NCBI GenBank assembly: GCA_018895675.1 | Contig: JAHIOG010000595.1 | Span: forward strand, 1-7,610 | Direction of reading: 5' to 3' | Source of the DNA: a bacterium | GTDB lineage: Bacteria; Fidelibacterota; UBA2242 | DNA: 7,610 bases | Part shown: positions 1 through 6,799 of the stretch, in pieces | Numbering within the stretch: position 1 is the stretch's first letter | How the letters are laid out: each line of letters opens with the position of its first letter | The notes under the pieces: model-generated | The model's input: the letters and a program-made list of their open reading frames with translations, nothing else | What the model was told of the DNA's origin: nothing | Database searches by the model: none | Program-made: the position numbers and the translations under genes

Positions 1-1
1 A

Positions 2-433
2 TTAAAGGACGAACTGCTGAGATTTGTCGATCTGGATACGGCGGCGTTTAATGAAGTGATGGCGTGTTTCCGCTTACCGAAAAAAACCACTGAGGATAAA
101 ACCAGACGACAGGCTGCGATACAGGAGGCTAGCAGGAATGCAGCGAATGTTCCCTTACAGGTAATGGAAATCTGTTTAAAGGTGTTGGAACTGACCGAAG
201 TCGTATCAAAATATGGTAATGTCAATTCAATCAGCGATGCCGGCGTAGCGGCATTATCGGCTGATACGGCAATCAAAGGCGCCGGACTAAATGTTCTCAT
301 TAACCTGTCCGGCATCGACGATCAGGAATTTAACGGCGCAATGAAGAAAAGCGTGGCTGAGCTAAGACAGGCAGGTCAGAAAATAGTCAGGCGGATAATG
401 AACCGGGTCGATAAGAGAATTGCGGAAATGTAA
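2..433 (+). CDS. Cyclodeaminase/cyclohydrolase family protein, 5'-truncated by window edge
   Basis: The reading frame is open from base 2, so the gene starts upstream of the window; 143 residues and the TAA stop are visible. The visible part matches the C-terminal two thirds of the formimidoyltetrahydrofolate cyclodeaminase (FTCD C-domain) / methenyl-THF cyclohydrolase (FchA) family, an all-helical cytosolic fold of about 200 residues. Family landmarks are the segment AFNEVMACFRLPK near the start, then AAIQEASRNAANVPL, the GN-x-NSISDAGVAA stretch, and a charged C-terminal helix. The family converts 5-formimino-THF to 5,10-methenyl-THF plus ammonia in histidine degradation, or interconverts methenyl- and formyl-THF. 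Which reaction applies cannot be decided because the N-terminus and the upstream neighbours are missing. An internal GTG/ATG at 56/59 is not the start, since family similarity continues upstream of it. The family call is firm; the exact activity is open. Confidence 0.88.
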   Translation, partial: LKDELLRFVDLDTAAFNEVMACFRLPKKTTEDKTRRQAAIQEASRNAANVPLQVMEICLKVLELTEVVSKYGNVNSISDAGVAALSADTAIKGAGLNVLINLSGIDDQEFNGAMKKSVAELRQAGQKIVRRIMNRVDKRIAEM

Positions 434-441
434 AGAGGAAT

Positions 442-469
442 CCCACGAAATACACGAAATACACGAAAA
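442..469 (+). repeat. Left inverted-repeat arm with CACGAAATA tandem units
   Basis: After CC, the 9-mer CACGAAATA occurs twice (444-452, 453-461) and is followed by a partial third unit, CACGAAA. The arm is imperfectly complementary to 569-596: allowing one gap, about 23 of 27 aligned positions match by my hand count. The arms are separated by roughly 100 nt, so this is not a compact terminator hairpin, although the transcript could fold into a long stem. Confidence 0.75.
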
Positions 470-488
470 AACTATTTAGAGTTAAGAA

Positions 489-602
489 GTGACTGGGCTT
501 ATTTATCCTGATGAAAGTTATGCTATTATTGGAGCGTGTTTTGAATTTTATATAAAAGAAAAGAATATTTTAGTGTATTTTTGTGTGTTTCGCGGGCAAT
601 AG
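489..602 (+). pseudogene. GxxExxY-family (PDDEXK_3-like) gene fossil, N-terminal fragment
   Basis: A GTG at 489 opens a 37-codon frame beginning (M)TGLIYPDESYAIIGACFEF and closing at TAG 600-602. The first 20 to 25 residues match the N-terminus of GxxExxY proteins, which typically begins as (M)TxLIYKEESYxIIGACFEVYxE. After about residue 25 (base 563) similarity stops, just before the place where the name-giving G-x-x-E-x-x-Y motif should follow. The frame then runs into the right repeat arm. Family members are about 120 to 130 residues with a PDDEXK nuclease-like core, and all of that core is gone. The original GTG start and the frame of this fragment are intact, so the loss looks like an internal deletion. 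A functional 37-residue peptide is possible but unlikely. Confidence 0.6.
569..596 (+). repeat. Right inverted-repeat arm of the element
   Basis: Read in reverse complement, this segment begins CCCGCGAAACACACAAAA and continues AATACACTAAA. It parallels the left arm at 442-469 with substitutions at four positions and one inserted base. It carries more point changes away from the CACGAAA pattern than the left arm, which suggests an old, decaying copy. It lies immediately upstream of mutL, so it forms part of the mutL 5' leader. Confidence 0.65.
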
Positions 603-610
603 AAATAATT

Positions 611-2452
611 ATGTCGAAAATTAAAATACTCTCCGATCAGTTGACCAATAAAATCGCCGCAGGTGAAGTCGTCCAGCGACCTGCTTCGATCATCAAAGAA
701 CTGGTCGAGAACAGCCTAGATGCCGGCGCTGCAGAGATTACTATCGTCATCAGGAATGGAGGTAAAACACTCTGCCGGGTAGCCGATAATGGCGATGGAA
801 TGGGAAAGGATGACCTGTTACTGGCTTTTGAGCGCTATGCGACAAGTAAAATCCATACCATTGAAGACCTGATGGCTATCCGGACCCTGGGATTCAGGGG
901 GGAAGCCCTTGCAAGTATTGCCGCTGTTTCCATTGTGGATGCGGTTACTACTGAAAAAGACGCCGATGTCGGTTATGAATTGCGAATCGAAGGCGGCAGT
1001 TTCCGGGATATCAAACCAGTAGCGCCTAAACCGGGAACAAATATTTCAATCAGAAACCTGTTTTATAATGTTCCGGCAAGGCGCAAGTTTTTAAAAAGCC
1101 GGGAAGTTGAATTCCGCCATATAGTTGACGTCATTCGCAAATTTTCCATGATACATTCGCAGGTCCATTTCAATCTTATTCATAATGATCATGAGGTGTA
1201 CCGATTGCGTTCCGAGGAACTGAAAGACCGGATTTGCAACCTTCATTCGAGTGACTATGCGGACAATTTGATCCGGATCGAAAATACAATACAGGGAATG
1301 TCTGTATCGGGATACATCGGGAATCTGAATCTCGTCCGGGCTCGGCGAGGCGACCAATATTTTTACGTCAATAAGCGTTTCGTCACCGATCGCCTGATGA
1401 ATCACGCGATCAGTTCGGCATATTCAAAACTGGTGTCGAGGGGCGAATATCCGTTTTATTGCCTTCATCTTCAACTGGATCCGGTGACGGTTGATGTGAA
1501 TGTACATCCGTCGAAAATGGAAGTGAAATTCAGAGAGCAAAACGAGGTCTACCGTTTTTTAGAAGAAAGTGTCAAAGCCGGGCTTAAAGAAATTATGAAT
1601 GTGATTCCCGATCTCAGCCGTTTCACGCCGGAACATTATTATTCATCAACCCCAACTTCTCATCGTGAAGAAACCAGCCAAAAAGAGCCTGTGACAGAAC
1701 ACTCCGAACAGGCAGATATTTCTGAAGATTTTAATGAAGAACGTGTCAATCATAGGATTGAACAACTCCAATCTCAAACCGAGATGTCCCTTCATTTTAC
1801 ACGGCGCAGACCGGAAGGGCAGTGGACGCGTCGGGCAAAACGGTTTATCGAAAATGGTGTGCCGGAGCCGGAAGTCGAATATCGTCCGGACGTTCCCCTG
1901 TACCAGGTTCATAATAAATATATCATTACTCAGATCAAATCAGGTCTGGCGATAATCGATCAGCATGTCGCCCACGAACGGATTCTCTACGATAATGCAA
2001 TGAAAGCCATGTCGGAGGAATCCTGGAAAGCTCAGCAGCTGTTGTTTCCTCAAATCGTGGAATTATCCGTGACCGATTTTTCAATGCTACTGGAAGTGTT
2101 GCCGTTTCTTGAGAAAATTGGCTTTAGTGTAAGAGAATTTGGCAAGTACACGGTGGCGGTTGAAGCTGTCCCGGCAGGTATGACCTGGGGAAATGAGTCC
2201 ACAATTATCAAAGAAATCATCGATCATTATCAGGAATTCGGCACCAAAGACACCAGTATTCAGTCGAAGGTCGCCGCATCTTATTCATGCAAGGCGGCAA
2301 TCAAATCCGGCGATAAATTGACTGAAGAAGAAATGAGAAACCTGGTGGATAATCTTTTTGCCACTCAAAATCCCTATTTTTGTCCCCATGGACGCCCGAT
2401 AATTATTAATTTGAGTCTGAAGGAACTGGATAAACGGTTTGAGAGGGCGTAG
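611..2452 (+). CDS. mutL: DNA mismatch repair protein MutL (endonuclease type)
   Basis: A 613-residue GHKL ATPase that links mismatch recognition by MutS to strand incision. The N-terminal ATPase motifs are all present: ELVENSLDAGA (E30, N34), DNGDGM from D59, RYATSKI at 75-81, TLGFRGEAL at 92-100, and the NLFYNVPARRKFLKS segment. A low-complexity linker covers roughly residues 335-430. The C-terminal dimerisation domain carries the metal-dependent nicking endonuclease signature: DQHVAHE at 450-456 (usual form DQHAxxE), SCKAAIKSG around C560, CPHGRP from C591, and a terminal FER at 610-612. This therefore looks like the nicking MutL found in bacteria without MutH. I chose ATG 611 because MSKIKILSDQLTNKIAAGEVV is the canonical N-terminus. 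A start at TTG 581 would add ten residues encoded by the upstream repeat. No clear Shine-Dalgarno sequence precedes it. miaA follows after 9 nt. Confidence 0.97.
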   Translation: MSKIKILSDQLTNKIAAGEVVQRPASIIKELVENSLDAGAAEITIVIRNGGKTLCRVADNGDGMGKDDLLLAFERYATSKIHTIEDLMAIRTLGFRGEALASIAAVSIVDAVTTEKDADVGYELRIEGGSFRDIKPVAPKPGTNISIRNLFYNVPARRKFLKSREVEFRHIVDVIRKFSMIHSQVHFNLIHNDHEVYRLRSEELKDRICNLHSSDYADNLIRIENTIQGMSVSGYIGNLNLVRARRGDQYFYVNKRFVTDRLMNHAISSAYSKLVSRGEYPFYCLHLQLDPVTVDVNVHPSKMEVKFREQNEVYRFLEESVKAGLKEIMNVIPDLSRFTPEHYYSSTPTSHREETSQKEPVTEHSEQADISEDFNEERVNHRIEQLQSQTEMSLHFTRRRPEGQWTRRAKRFIENGVPEPEVEYRPDVPLYQVHNKYIITQIKSGLAIIDQHVAHERILYDNAMKAMSEESWKAQQLLFPQIVELSVTDFSMLLEVLPFLEKIGFSVREFGKYTVAVEAVPAGMTWGNESTIIKEIIDHYQEFGTKDTSIQSKVAASYSCKAAIKSGDKLTEEEMRNLVDNLFATQNPYFCPHGRPIIINLSLKELDKRFERA

Positions 2453-2461
2453 CTGTTTATT

Positions 2462-3418
2462 GTGAGTACCAGAACGTTATCCAATAAATTAATTCAAAAA
2501 ATTCCCTTTATTGTCGGTCCAACAGCCGTTGGAAAGACGGCAACGGCAATTGAACTAGCCAGGCGGCTGGATGGCGAGATAATTTCTATCGATTCGCGGC
2601 AAGTGTATAAGGGGCTGGATGTAGGCACCGCCAAACCGACACTTCGGCAACAACAGGAAATTCCGCATCATTTGATCGATATTCTTGAGCTGACCGAGCA
2701 GATCAGCGCCGGCGGCTACCGTGAATTAGCGTTGAAAACAGTGAAAGAAATCCTGTCGCGTGGTAGATTGCCGGTTTTTGTGGGCGGCAGCGGGATGTAT
2801 GTCAAAGCGGTAATACAGGGAATCTTTCTGGAGAGTGTCACCGATGCAACTGTTCGCCAAAAAATCAAGTCGGAACTGAAAGAGAAAGGCTCCACGGCGC
2901 TGTACAACCGTTTGGTGGATATCGACCCGGATTTAGCAATCAAGACTCATATAAACGATATTAAGCGCATTACCCGTGCGCTGGAAATCTATGAGGTCAC
3001 CGGAAAACCACCCAGCGAGCATTACAAAACACAGGAAACCAGTCCACCGTTTCCGTACCGGATATTTGTGCTGACAACGGAACGTGAGAAATTATATGAA
3101 CGGATTAATAAGCGTGTGGATCAAATGATCGCTGATGGGTTGGAAGATGAAGTGAAACGAATTCTGCGATCGGGCTGGCGTAGAGATATGGACGCATTAC
3201 AAACCTTAGGGTATCAGGAAATGATTGTTTATCTCGATAAGAGATGCAGTTTTGACGAGATGGTGGAAAATATCAAGCGCAATACCCGTCGTTATGCCAA
3301 GCGCCAGCTGACCTGGTTCCGGAATCAGCTGGTGGCGACATGGATATCTGTTTCGGAGGAACAATCTATTCCGGATGTCGCTGAAATAATTATCAATCGG
3401 ATGAACGGCGAAGACTGA
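2462..3418 (+). CDS. miaA: tRNA dimethylallyltransferase MiaA
   Basis: A cytosolic enzyme of 318 residues, normal for the family, that transfers the dimethylallyl group from DMAPP to N6 of A37 in tRNAs reading UNN codons. This is the first step towards ms2i6A. Visible motifs are the P-loop GPTAVGKT (19-26), DSRQVYKGLDVGTAKPT (44-60) with the conserved Asp44, IPHHLIDI, GGSGMY (108-113), the NDIKRITRALEIYEVTGKP segment from about 165, ALQTLGYQEM, and the tRNA-contacting NTRRYAKRQLTWFRNQ near residues 274-289. The start is GTG 2462, 9 nt after the mutL stop. A purine-rich GAGAGG (2441-2446) lies about 15 nt upstream, too far to be a convincing ribosome site. The mutL-miaA order is conserved across distant bacteria, but hfq, the next gene in Escherichia coli, is absent here. 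Co-transcription with mutL is likely. Confidence 0.97.
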   Translation: MSTRTLSNKLIQKIPFIVGPTAVGKTATAIELARRLDGEIISIDSRQVYKGLDVGTAKPTLRQQQEIPHHLIDILELTEQISAGGYRELALKTVKEILSRGRLPVFVGGSGMYVKAVIQGIFLESVTDATVRQKIKSELKEKGSTALYNRLVDIDPDLAIKTHINDIKRITRALEIYEVTGKPPSEHYKTQETSPPFPYRIFVLTTEREKLYERINKRVDQMIADGLEDEVKRILRSGWRRDMDALQTLGYQEMIVYLDKRCSFDEMVENIKRNTRRYAKRQLTWFRNQLVATWISVSEEQSIPDVAEIIINRMNGED

Positions 3419-3442
3419 TTGTTATAAAACTAAACTCTATCT

Positions 3443-4474
3443 ATGATTCTGCGACAAGTAAAAATATTCTGCTTATGCTTAGTGCCGGTTAGTCTCATAT
3501 CCGGTTCAAAATTTGACATATCCCATTTCATTTCCGATACATTGGTAGTTCAATTGCCGGTTGATTCATTGAAATCTACCGACAATCTTTCTGTAAACAT
3601 CATCGATGATCGAAATCTGCCGGAGCAGGTCATCGGTATTCAACAGACCAAGAAATGGAAGTACATACCGGTTGATCAATTTGTTGTTCTTCAGGAGCCA
3701 CTTGGAAGCGCATTGCAGAAATATATCAGCCGTGACTCGGTAAAAACGTCCGGCGCCTTACATATCAAGAATCTTACTTTGTGGACCGATGGAAAACCGC
3801 TTCTTAATAAAGGTCGAAAACTAAATGGATATTCAGTGCTTGTTGATACAAACGATCAGGTGATCAGCAATTGGATGTGGGAATTCACCATTAAACGAAA
3901 GAAAAAGCAGAAAAGCGAAGTCGCTATCGCGGCGCTTATGGATCAGTGGATGACAAAACAAGCGTCTGTGATAACCCAAAAAGATTATAAGAAACGTTTA
4001 TACCCCTATCTTTATCGCCGTCAGTTGATCAACTGGTATGATCTAATTTTATTGAGCGACGGATTTATTGTGAACGCTCACCTGACATTGGATTTCCCGC
4101 CCGATCAACAAACATCCTATATCCGCGGTTCTCCCGGAATCTACTACCGGAAATCAACATATCATGAATCCATCGCGATTGGCGGAAAAGACCAGCATTG
4201 GTACCGAAGAATTAATGACAGATTATTGCGGAAACTCAATGTTACATACCGCTTTGGATTTAACAATTTTGATTCTCATCATTATTCCCATCTGGATTTC
4301 TGGAATTTGTTTTTAATTAATATCGGCGTGACGGCGGCATTTGAATATCGCCCGGTATATCATAAAGGACTCTTTTTCGGACTTGGTCTGCATGGTGAAA
4401 TCAATATATTACCCGACGTTATCGATCGGTTCGAGCCTGGGCTTCTGTTGACTGTGGGAATTATTCTGCCATGA
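3443..4474 (+). CDS. Exported protein of unknown function, coupled to TonB receptor gene
   Basis: I do not recognise this 343-residue protein. Residues 1-22 look like a signal peptide: basic R4/K7, then a hydrophobic stretch with SGS before the likely cleavage site. There is no credible lipobox. Residues about 33-150 look like a soluble alpha/beta domain containing NIIDDRNLPEQVIGI (52-66), KKWKYIPVDQ (70-79) and LHIKNLTLW (106-114). The rhythm of a strand, D-R, then VIG, then a helix faintly recalls YajG-type or ABC-transport-auxiliary lipoproteins; this is a weak guess. Residues 151-157 are strongly basic (KRKKKQK). From about 265 to the end, alternating hydrophobic and aromatic segments (LNVTYRFGF, GVTAAFEYRP, LFFGLGLHGEI, GLLLTVGIIL) look like outer-membrane beta strands. 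ATG 3443 is 24 nt after miaA, with no Shine-Dalgarno sequence. Its TGA stop overlaps the receptor start as ATGA, implying translational coupling and a shared envelope role. Confidence 0.8.
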   Translation: MILRQVKIFCLCLVPVSLISGSKFDISHFISDTLVVQLPVDSLKSTDNLSVNIIDDRNLPEQVIGIQQTKKWKYIPVDQFVVLQEPLGSALQKYISRDSVKTSGALHIKNLTLWTDGKPLLNKGRKLNGYSVLVDTNDQVISNWMWEFTIKRKKKQKSEVAIAALMDQWMTKQASVITQKDYKKRLYPYLYRRQLINWYDLILLSDGFIVNAHLTLDFPPDQQTSYIRGSPGIYYRKSTYHESIAIGGKDQHWYRRINDRLLRKLNVTYRFGFNNFDSHHYSHLDFWNLFLINIGVTAAFEYRPVYHKGLFFGLGLHGEINILPDVIDRFEPGLLLTVGIILP

Positions 4475-6792
4475 AAAAGTTCCTTTATATCATCACGCTG
4501 ATTTTGTTTAGTCTTTCGGCATTTGCGGCGAGTATTTCCGGGTATGTGACCGATCGGGCAACCGGTGAGACGATCATTGGTGTTAATGTGTTGCTAAAAG
4601 GGACCTCCAAGGGAGCCGCGACAGACGTCAAAGGATTTTTTATCATCCGCGATATAAATCCCGGAGCTGTTGTCCTGCACTTTTCCCATATTGCATACGA
4701 AGAATTATTCAAAACCGTTGATCTGAAAAGTAAAAACATTTTTTTCGAAGATATAAGTTTAAACCCGCGCAGTATCCGGACCGAAGCAGTTGAAATTATC
4801 GGGCAAAGAGGATCGATCATTCAGAAAGATATGGATATTTCCAGCTTTGAAGTTGATCCGGCCGTATTGACCGAAATACCGCAGCTTGGAAAAGATGTGT
4901 TTAAATTGATTAAATTTTCACCAAGCGTCACAATTTCCGATCCCGCTTCACCGCAATATTATGTTCGCGGCAGTGACCCCGGCGAGAATTTAGTGCAGCT
5001 GGACGGTATGACGATCTACAATCCTCAGCACTTTATGGCTTCAAAGGCGATCTTCAATCCATATATGATCAAAAATATCGAGATGCTGGTCGGTGGATTT
5101 GACGCTGAATACGGCGGTCGCAATTCATCTATCCTTAATATAAGCTCCCGGGAAGGGCACCAGAGTGAGGTTCACGGTGAATTCAGACCATCCACTTCCG
5201 GGATAACCGGCGCAATTGAGTTCCCGGCGGGGCAACATGCCACGGCGATGATTTCCGGAAGAATTATTTCCGATCTCAGTTTTCGCGTGCTAATGGGATC
5301 GCCGAACATCATGGCGGATTTTAATGGCGCATATCAAACAACATTGAATAAAACTAAAATTCGGTTGTCGGCTTTTTATGCCCGGGATTATATGGATTAC
5401 AGCATTGATAATCTGATGTTGTTTTTTCCCGATTCAATTTTTCAAAATTTTGAGGAAGGTTTCATCACAAATACAAATAACCGGGCGTTTGGAATCCAGA
5501 CTCATACGGTTCTGACGCCCAATTTGCTCTTTGAATCTCATCTTTACTATTCCGGATCTGACGTTGATAATCAAACCTACTTCAGTTATGCTTTTGAAGA
5601 TACGGCAACTAAAACCGATATTTCATTGGATTTCAAGACTCGGATAGAAAATTCAATATCCGATATCACAGCCAAAGCCAATTTGTCCTATTTTACATTT
5701 TTGAATCAGACCTGGAAGATCGGGCTGGAAATTAATCGTCTGCGGTTTGATAATCGTCTGGGCCGGTTCGATCTGGATAAGGTTTCCACGACTCATTATA
5801 CCACATTGCAGGCATTATTTCTTCAGGATAAAATCGAGATCGGCAAATTATTGCTAAAAATCGGGTTGCGTAACTCCCGAGATAAAATGAAAAATCGATG
5901 GAGATTCGAACCGCGATTATCAGCGACTTTCCGGTTCAATGAAACACGTTTGAAAATGGCTTACGGTCATTATTATCAATATTTGACAACTATGGATTCC
6001 AGGAACGATGAGTTTGTCCAGTTTTTGGATTATTATAATAGTTTGAAAGGCTACGACCCGATTTTTTCCATTCATCATATTCTTGGAATCGAAGGAAAAT
6101 TATCAGAACGTATAGACTATTCGGCAACGGTGTATTACAAGGATTTACGGATACTGTATCGCTATGCTTATGAATCCGGCTGGTTGTCGGTGGATCAACC
6201 GGAAACCATCGAACAGGGCAGGGGAGAAGCATACGGTTTTGAGCTGCTGCTGCGAGGCGAGATTGGAAAATTGTCAGGCTGGATAGGATATACCTACGCC
6301 CACGGCAACCGCAATTATCCATCACTTTTAAATGGTAAAATTGTTCTCTTCGATGGTGACCAACCTCATAATCTCAAAGCGGTATTGTTGTATAAATTGA
6401 CGGAGGATATCACTGCCAGTTCCACGTTTCAGTTCACATCGGGATTCCCGAAAACCTGGGAAACAGGAATGTTGATGCACTACAGCTACGATCCTCTGAC
6501 AAACATGCTCGGCTTATCCACAACAAATTTAACGCCTGCTAAAAATAATGTCCGCTATCCTCCGCGATTGGTTTGGGATATTGGCTGGAAGAAAAAACTA
6601 TGCAGCGGATTTGGTTATTACCTGGCTGAGTACCTTGGTGCAGACGATGCGATTTTTACGATGACGATCCGGAATATTTTATTTTTACACCGGGATCCGC
6701 AGTGGTATTTTTATTTCCCGGATTACGGTTATTACGGTTTTGATTTTGAAATTTTACCCAATATATCAGCCGGGTATAGTATTCGGTTTTAG
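4471..6792 (+). CDS. TonB-dependent outer-membrane receptor with CarboxypepD_reg-like N-domain
   Basis: A 773-residue outer-membrane transporter expected to take up a ligand using TonB-ExbBD energy. Residues 1-19 are a signal peptide (MKKFLYIITLILFSLSAFA, then ASI). Residues about 21-108 form a carboxypeptidase-regulatory-like beta-sandwich: ISGYVTDRATGETIIGVNVLLKG, then GFFIIRDINPG. The plug domain spans roughly 120-228, with YYVRGSDPGENLVQLDGM (163-180), IYNPQHF, and GGFDAEYGGRNSSILNISSREG just before the barrel. The remaining 540 or so residues show repeated amphipathic, aromatic-rich strands and end in NISAGYSIRF, the C-terminal aromatic signal for barrel assembly. This LDG-x-x-IYNP-x-H / AEYGGR plug type is common in Bacteroidota receptors paired with DUF4249 lipoproteins. 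It is not a SusC-SusD pair: no SusD homologue is present. The ligand cannot be inferred. The start overlaps the preceding gene by 4 nt, and the next gene begins 7 nt downstream. Confidence 0.93.
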   Translation: MKKFLYIITLILFSLSAFAASISGYVTDRATGETIIGVNVLLKGTSKGAATDVKGFFIIRDINPGAVVLHFSHIAYEELFKTVDLKSKNIFFEDISLNPRSIRTEAVEIIGQRGSIIQKDMDISSFEVDPAVLTEIPQLGKDVFKLIKFSPSVTISDPASPQYYVRGSDPGENLVQLDGMTIYNPQHFMASKAIFNPYMIKNIEMLVGGFDAEYGGRNSSILNISSREGHQSEVHGEFRPSTSGITGAIEFPAGQHATAMISGRIISDLSFRVLMGSPNIMADFNGAYQTTLNKTKIRLSAFYARDYMDYSIDNLMLFFPDSIFQNFEEGFITNTNNRAFGIQTHTVLTPNLLFESHLYYSGSDVDNQTYFSYAFEDTATKTDISLDFKTRIENSISDITAKANLSYFTFLNQTWKIGLEINRLRFDNRLGRFDLDKVSTTHYTTLQALFLQDKIEIGKLLLKIGLRNSRDKMKNRWRFEPRLSATFRFNETRLKMAYGHYYQYLTTMDSRNDEFVQFLDYYNSLKGYDPIFSIHHILGIEGKLSERIDYSATVYYKDLRILYRYAYESGWLSVDQPETIEQGRGEAYGFELLLRGEIGKLSGWIGYTYAHGNRNYPSLLNGKIVLFDGDQPHNLKAVLLYKLTEDITASSTFQFTSGFPKTWETGMLMHYSYDPLTNMLGLSTTNLTPAKNNVRYPPRLVWDIGWKKKLCSGFGYYLAEYLGADDAIFTMTIRNILFLHRDPQWYFYFPDYGYYGFDFEILPNISAGYSIRF

Positions 6793-6795
6793 GTG
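6791..6795 (+). promoter_or_regulatory. Ribosome binding site of the DUF4249-like gene
   Basis: AGGTG, complementary to the CACCU near the 3' end of 16S rRNA, lies 4 nt before ATG 6800. It overlaps the receptor's TAG stop (6790-6792). It decides the start of the downstream gene: an in-frame start at 6740 would place the hydrophobic signal segment inside the protein and overlap the receptor by 53 nt. Confidence 0.55.
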
Positions 6796-6799
6796 GACG

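Larger units (their letters stand above)
442..602 (+). mobile_element. Miniature inverted-repeat remnant of a GxxExxY element
   Basis: Most of the 177-nt gap between the cyclodeaminase gene and mutL is one structured unit. Its left end is CCCACGAAATACACG and onward; its right end, read on the minus strand, is CCCGCGAAACACACA and onward. Between them lies the start of a GxxExxY-family reading frame (489-602) that has lost its core. In many environmental genomes, GxxExxY genes are bordered by CACGAAA-type repeats (recalled from general knowledge, not searched here). I infer an internally deleted copy of such a unit, comparable to a MITE. No clear target-site duplication is visible, so mobility itself is not shown. 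The element ends 8 nt before the mutL start codon. Confidence 0.5.

Noticed and set aside
529..556. Possible sigma70-type promoter for mutL (TTGGAG, 16 nt, TATAAA)
   Set aside because: The -10 box is good but the -35 box matches only three of six positions, and the stretch is AT-rich, so such matches are expected by chance. TATTTTTG at 576-583 fits the Bacteroidota TAnnTTTG pattern but has no partner -33 box at the right distance.
442..596. CRISPR array or intrinsic terminator at the CACGAAATA repeats
   Set aside because: The units are contiguous 9-mers with no spacers, so this is not CRISPR. The inverted arms are about 100 nt apart and no U-tract follows, so it is not a simple terminator.
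581..610. TTG at 581 as the mutL start (623 residues)
   Set aside because: The extra ten residues come from the repeat arm and have no MutL counterpart. ATG 611 gives the canonical MutL N-terminus.
1091..1405. Minus-strand open frames inside mutL, miaA and the receptor (for example 1091-1405, 1646-1912, 2716-2943, 4485-4820, 5990-6325)
   Set aside because: All lie antisense within well-supported genes. Their translations show no family motifs and they have no start context of their own.
6740..6799. In-frame upstream start for the DUF4249-like gene
   Set aside because: It would overlap the receptor by 53 nt and bury the signal peptide. ATG 6800 has AGGTG 4 nt upstream and gives a standard signal sequence.
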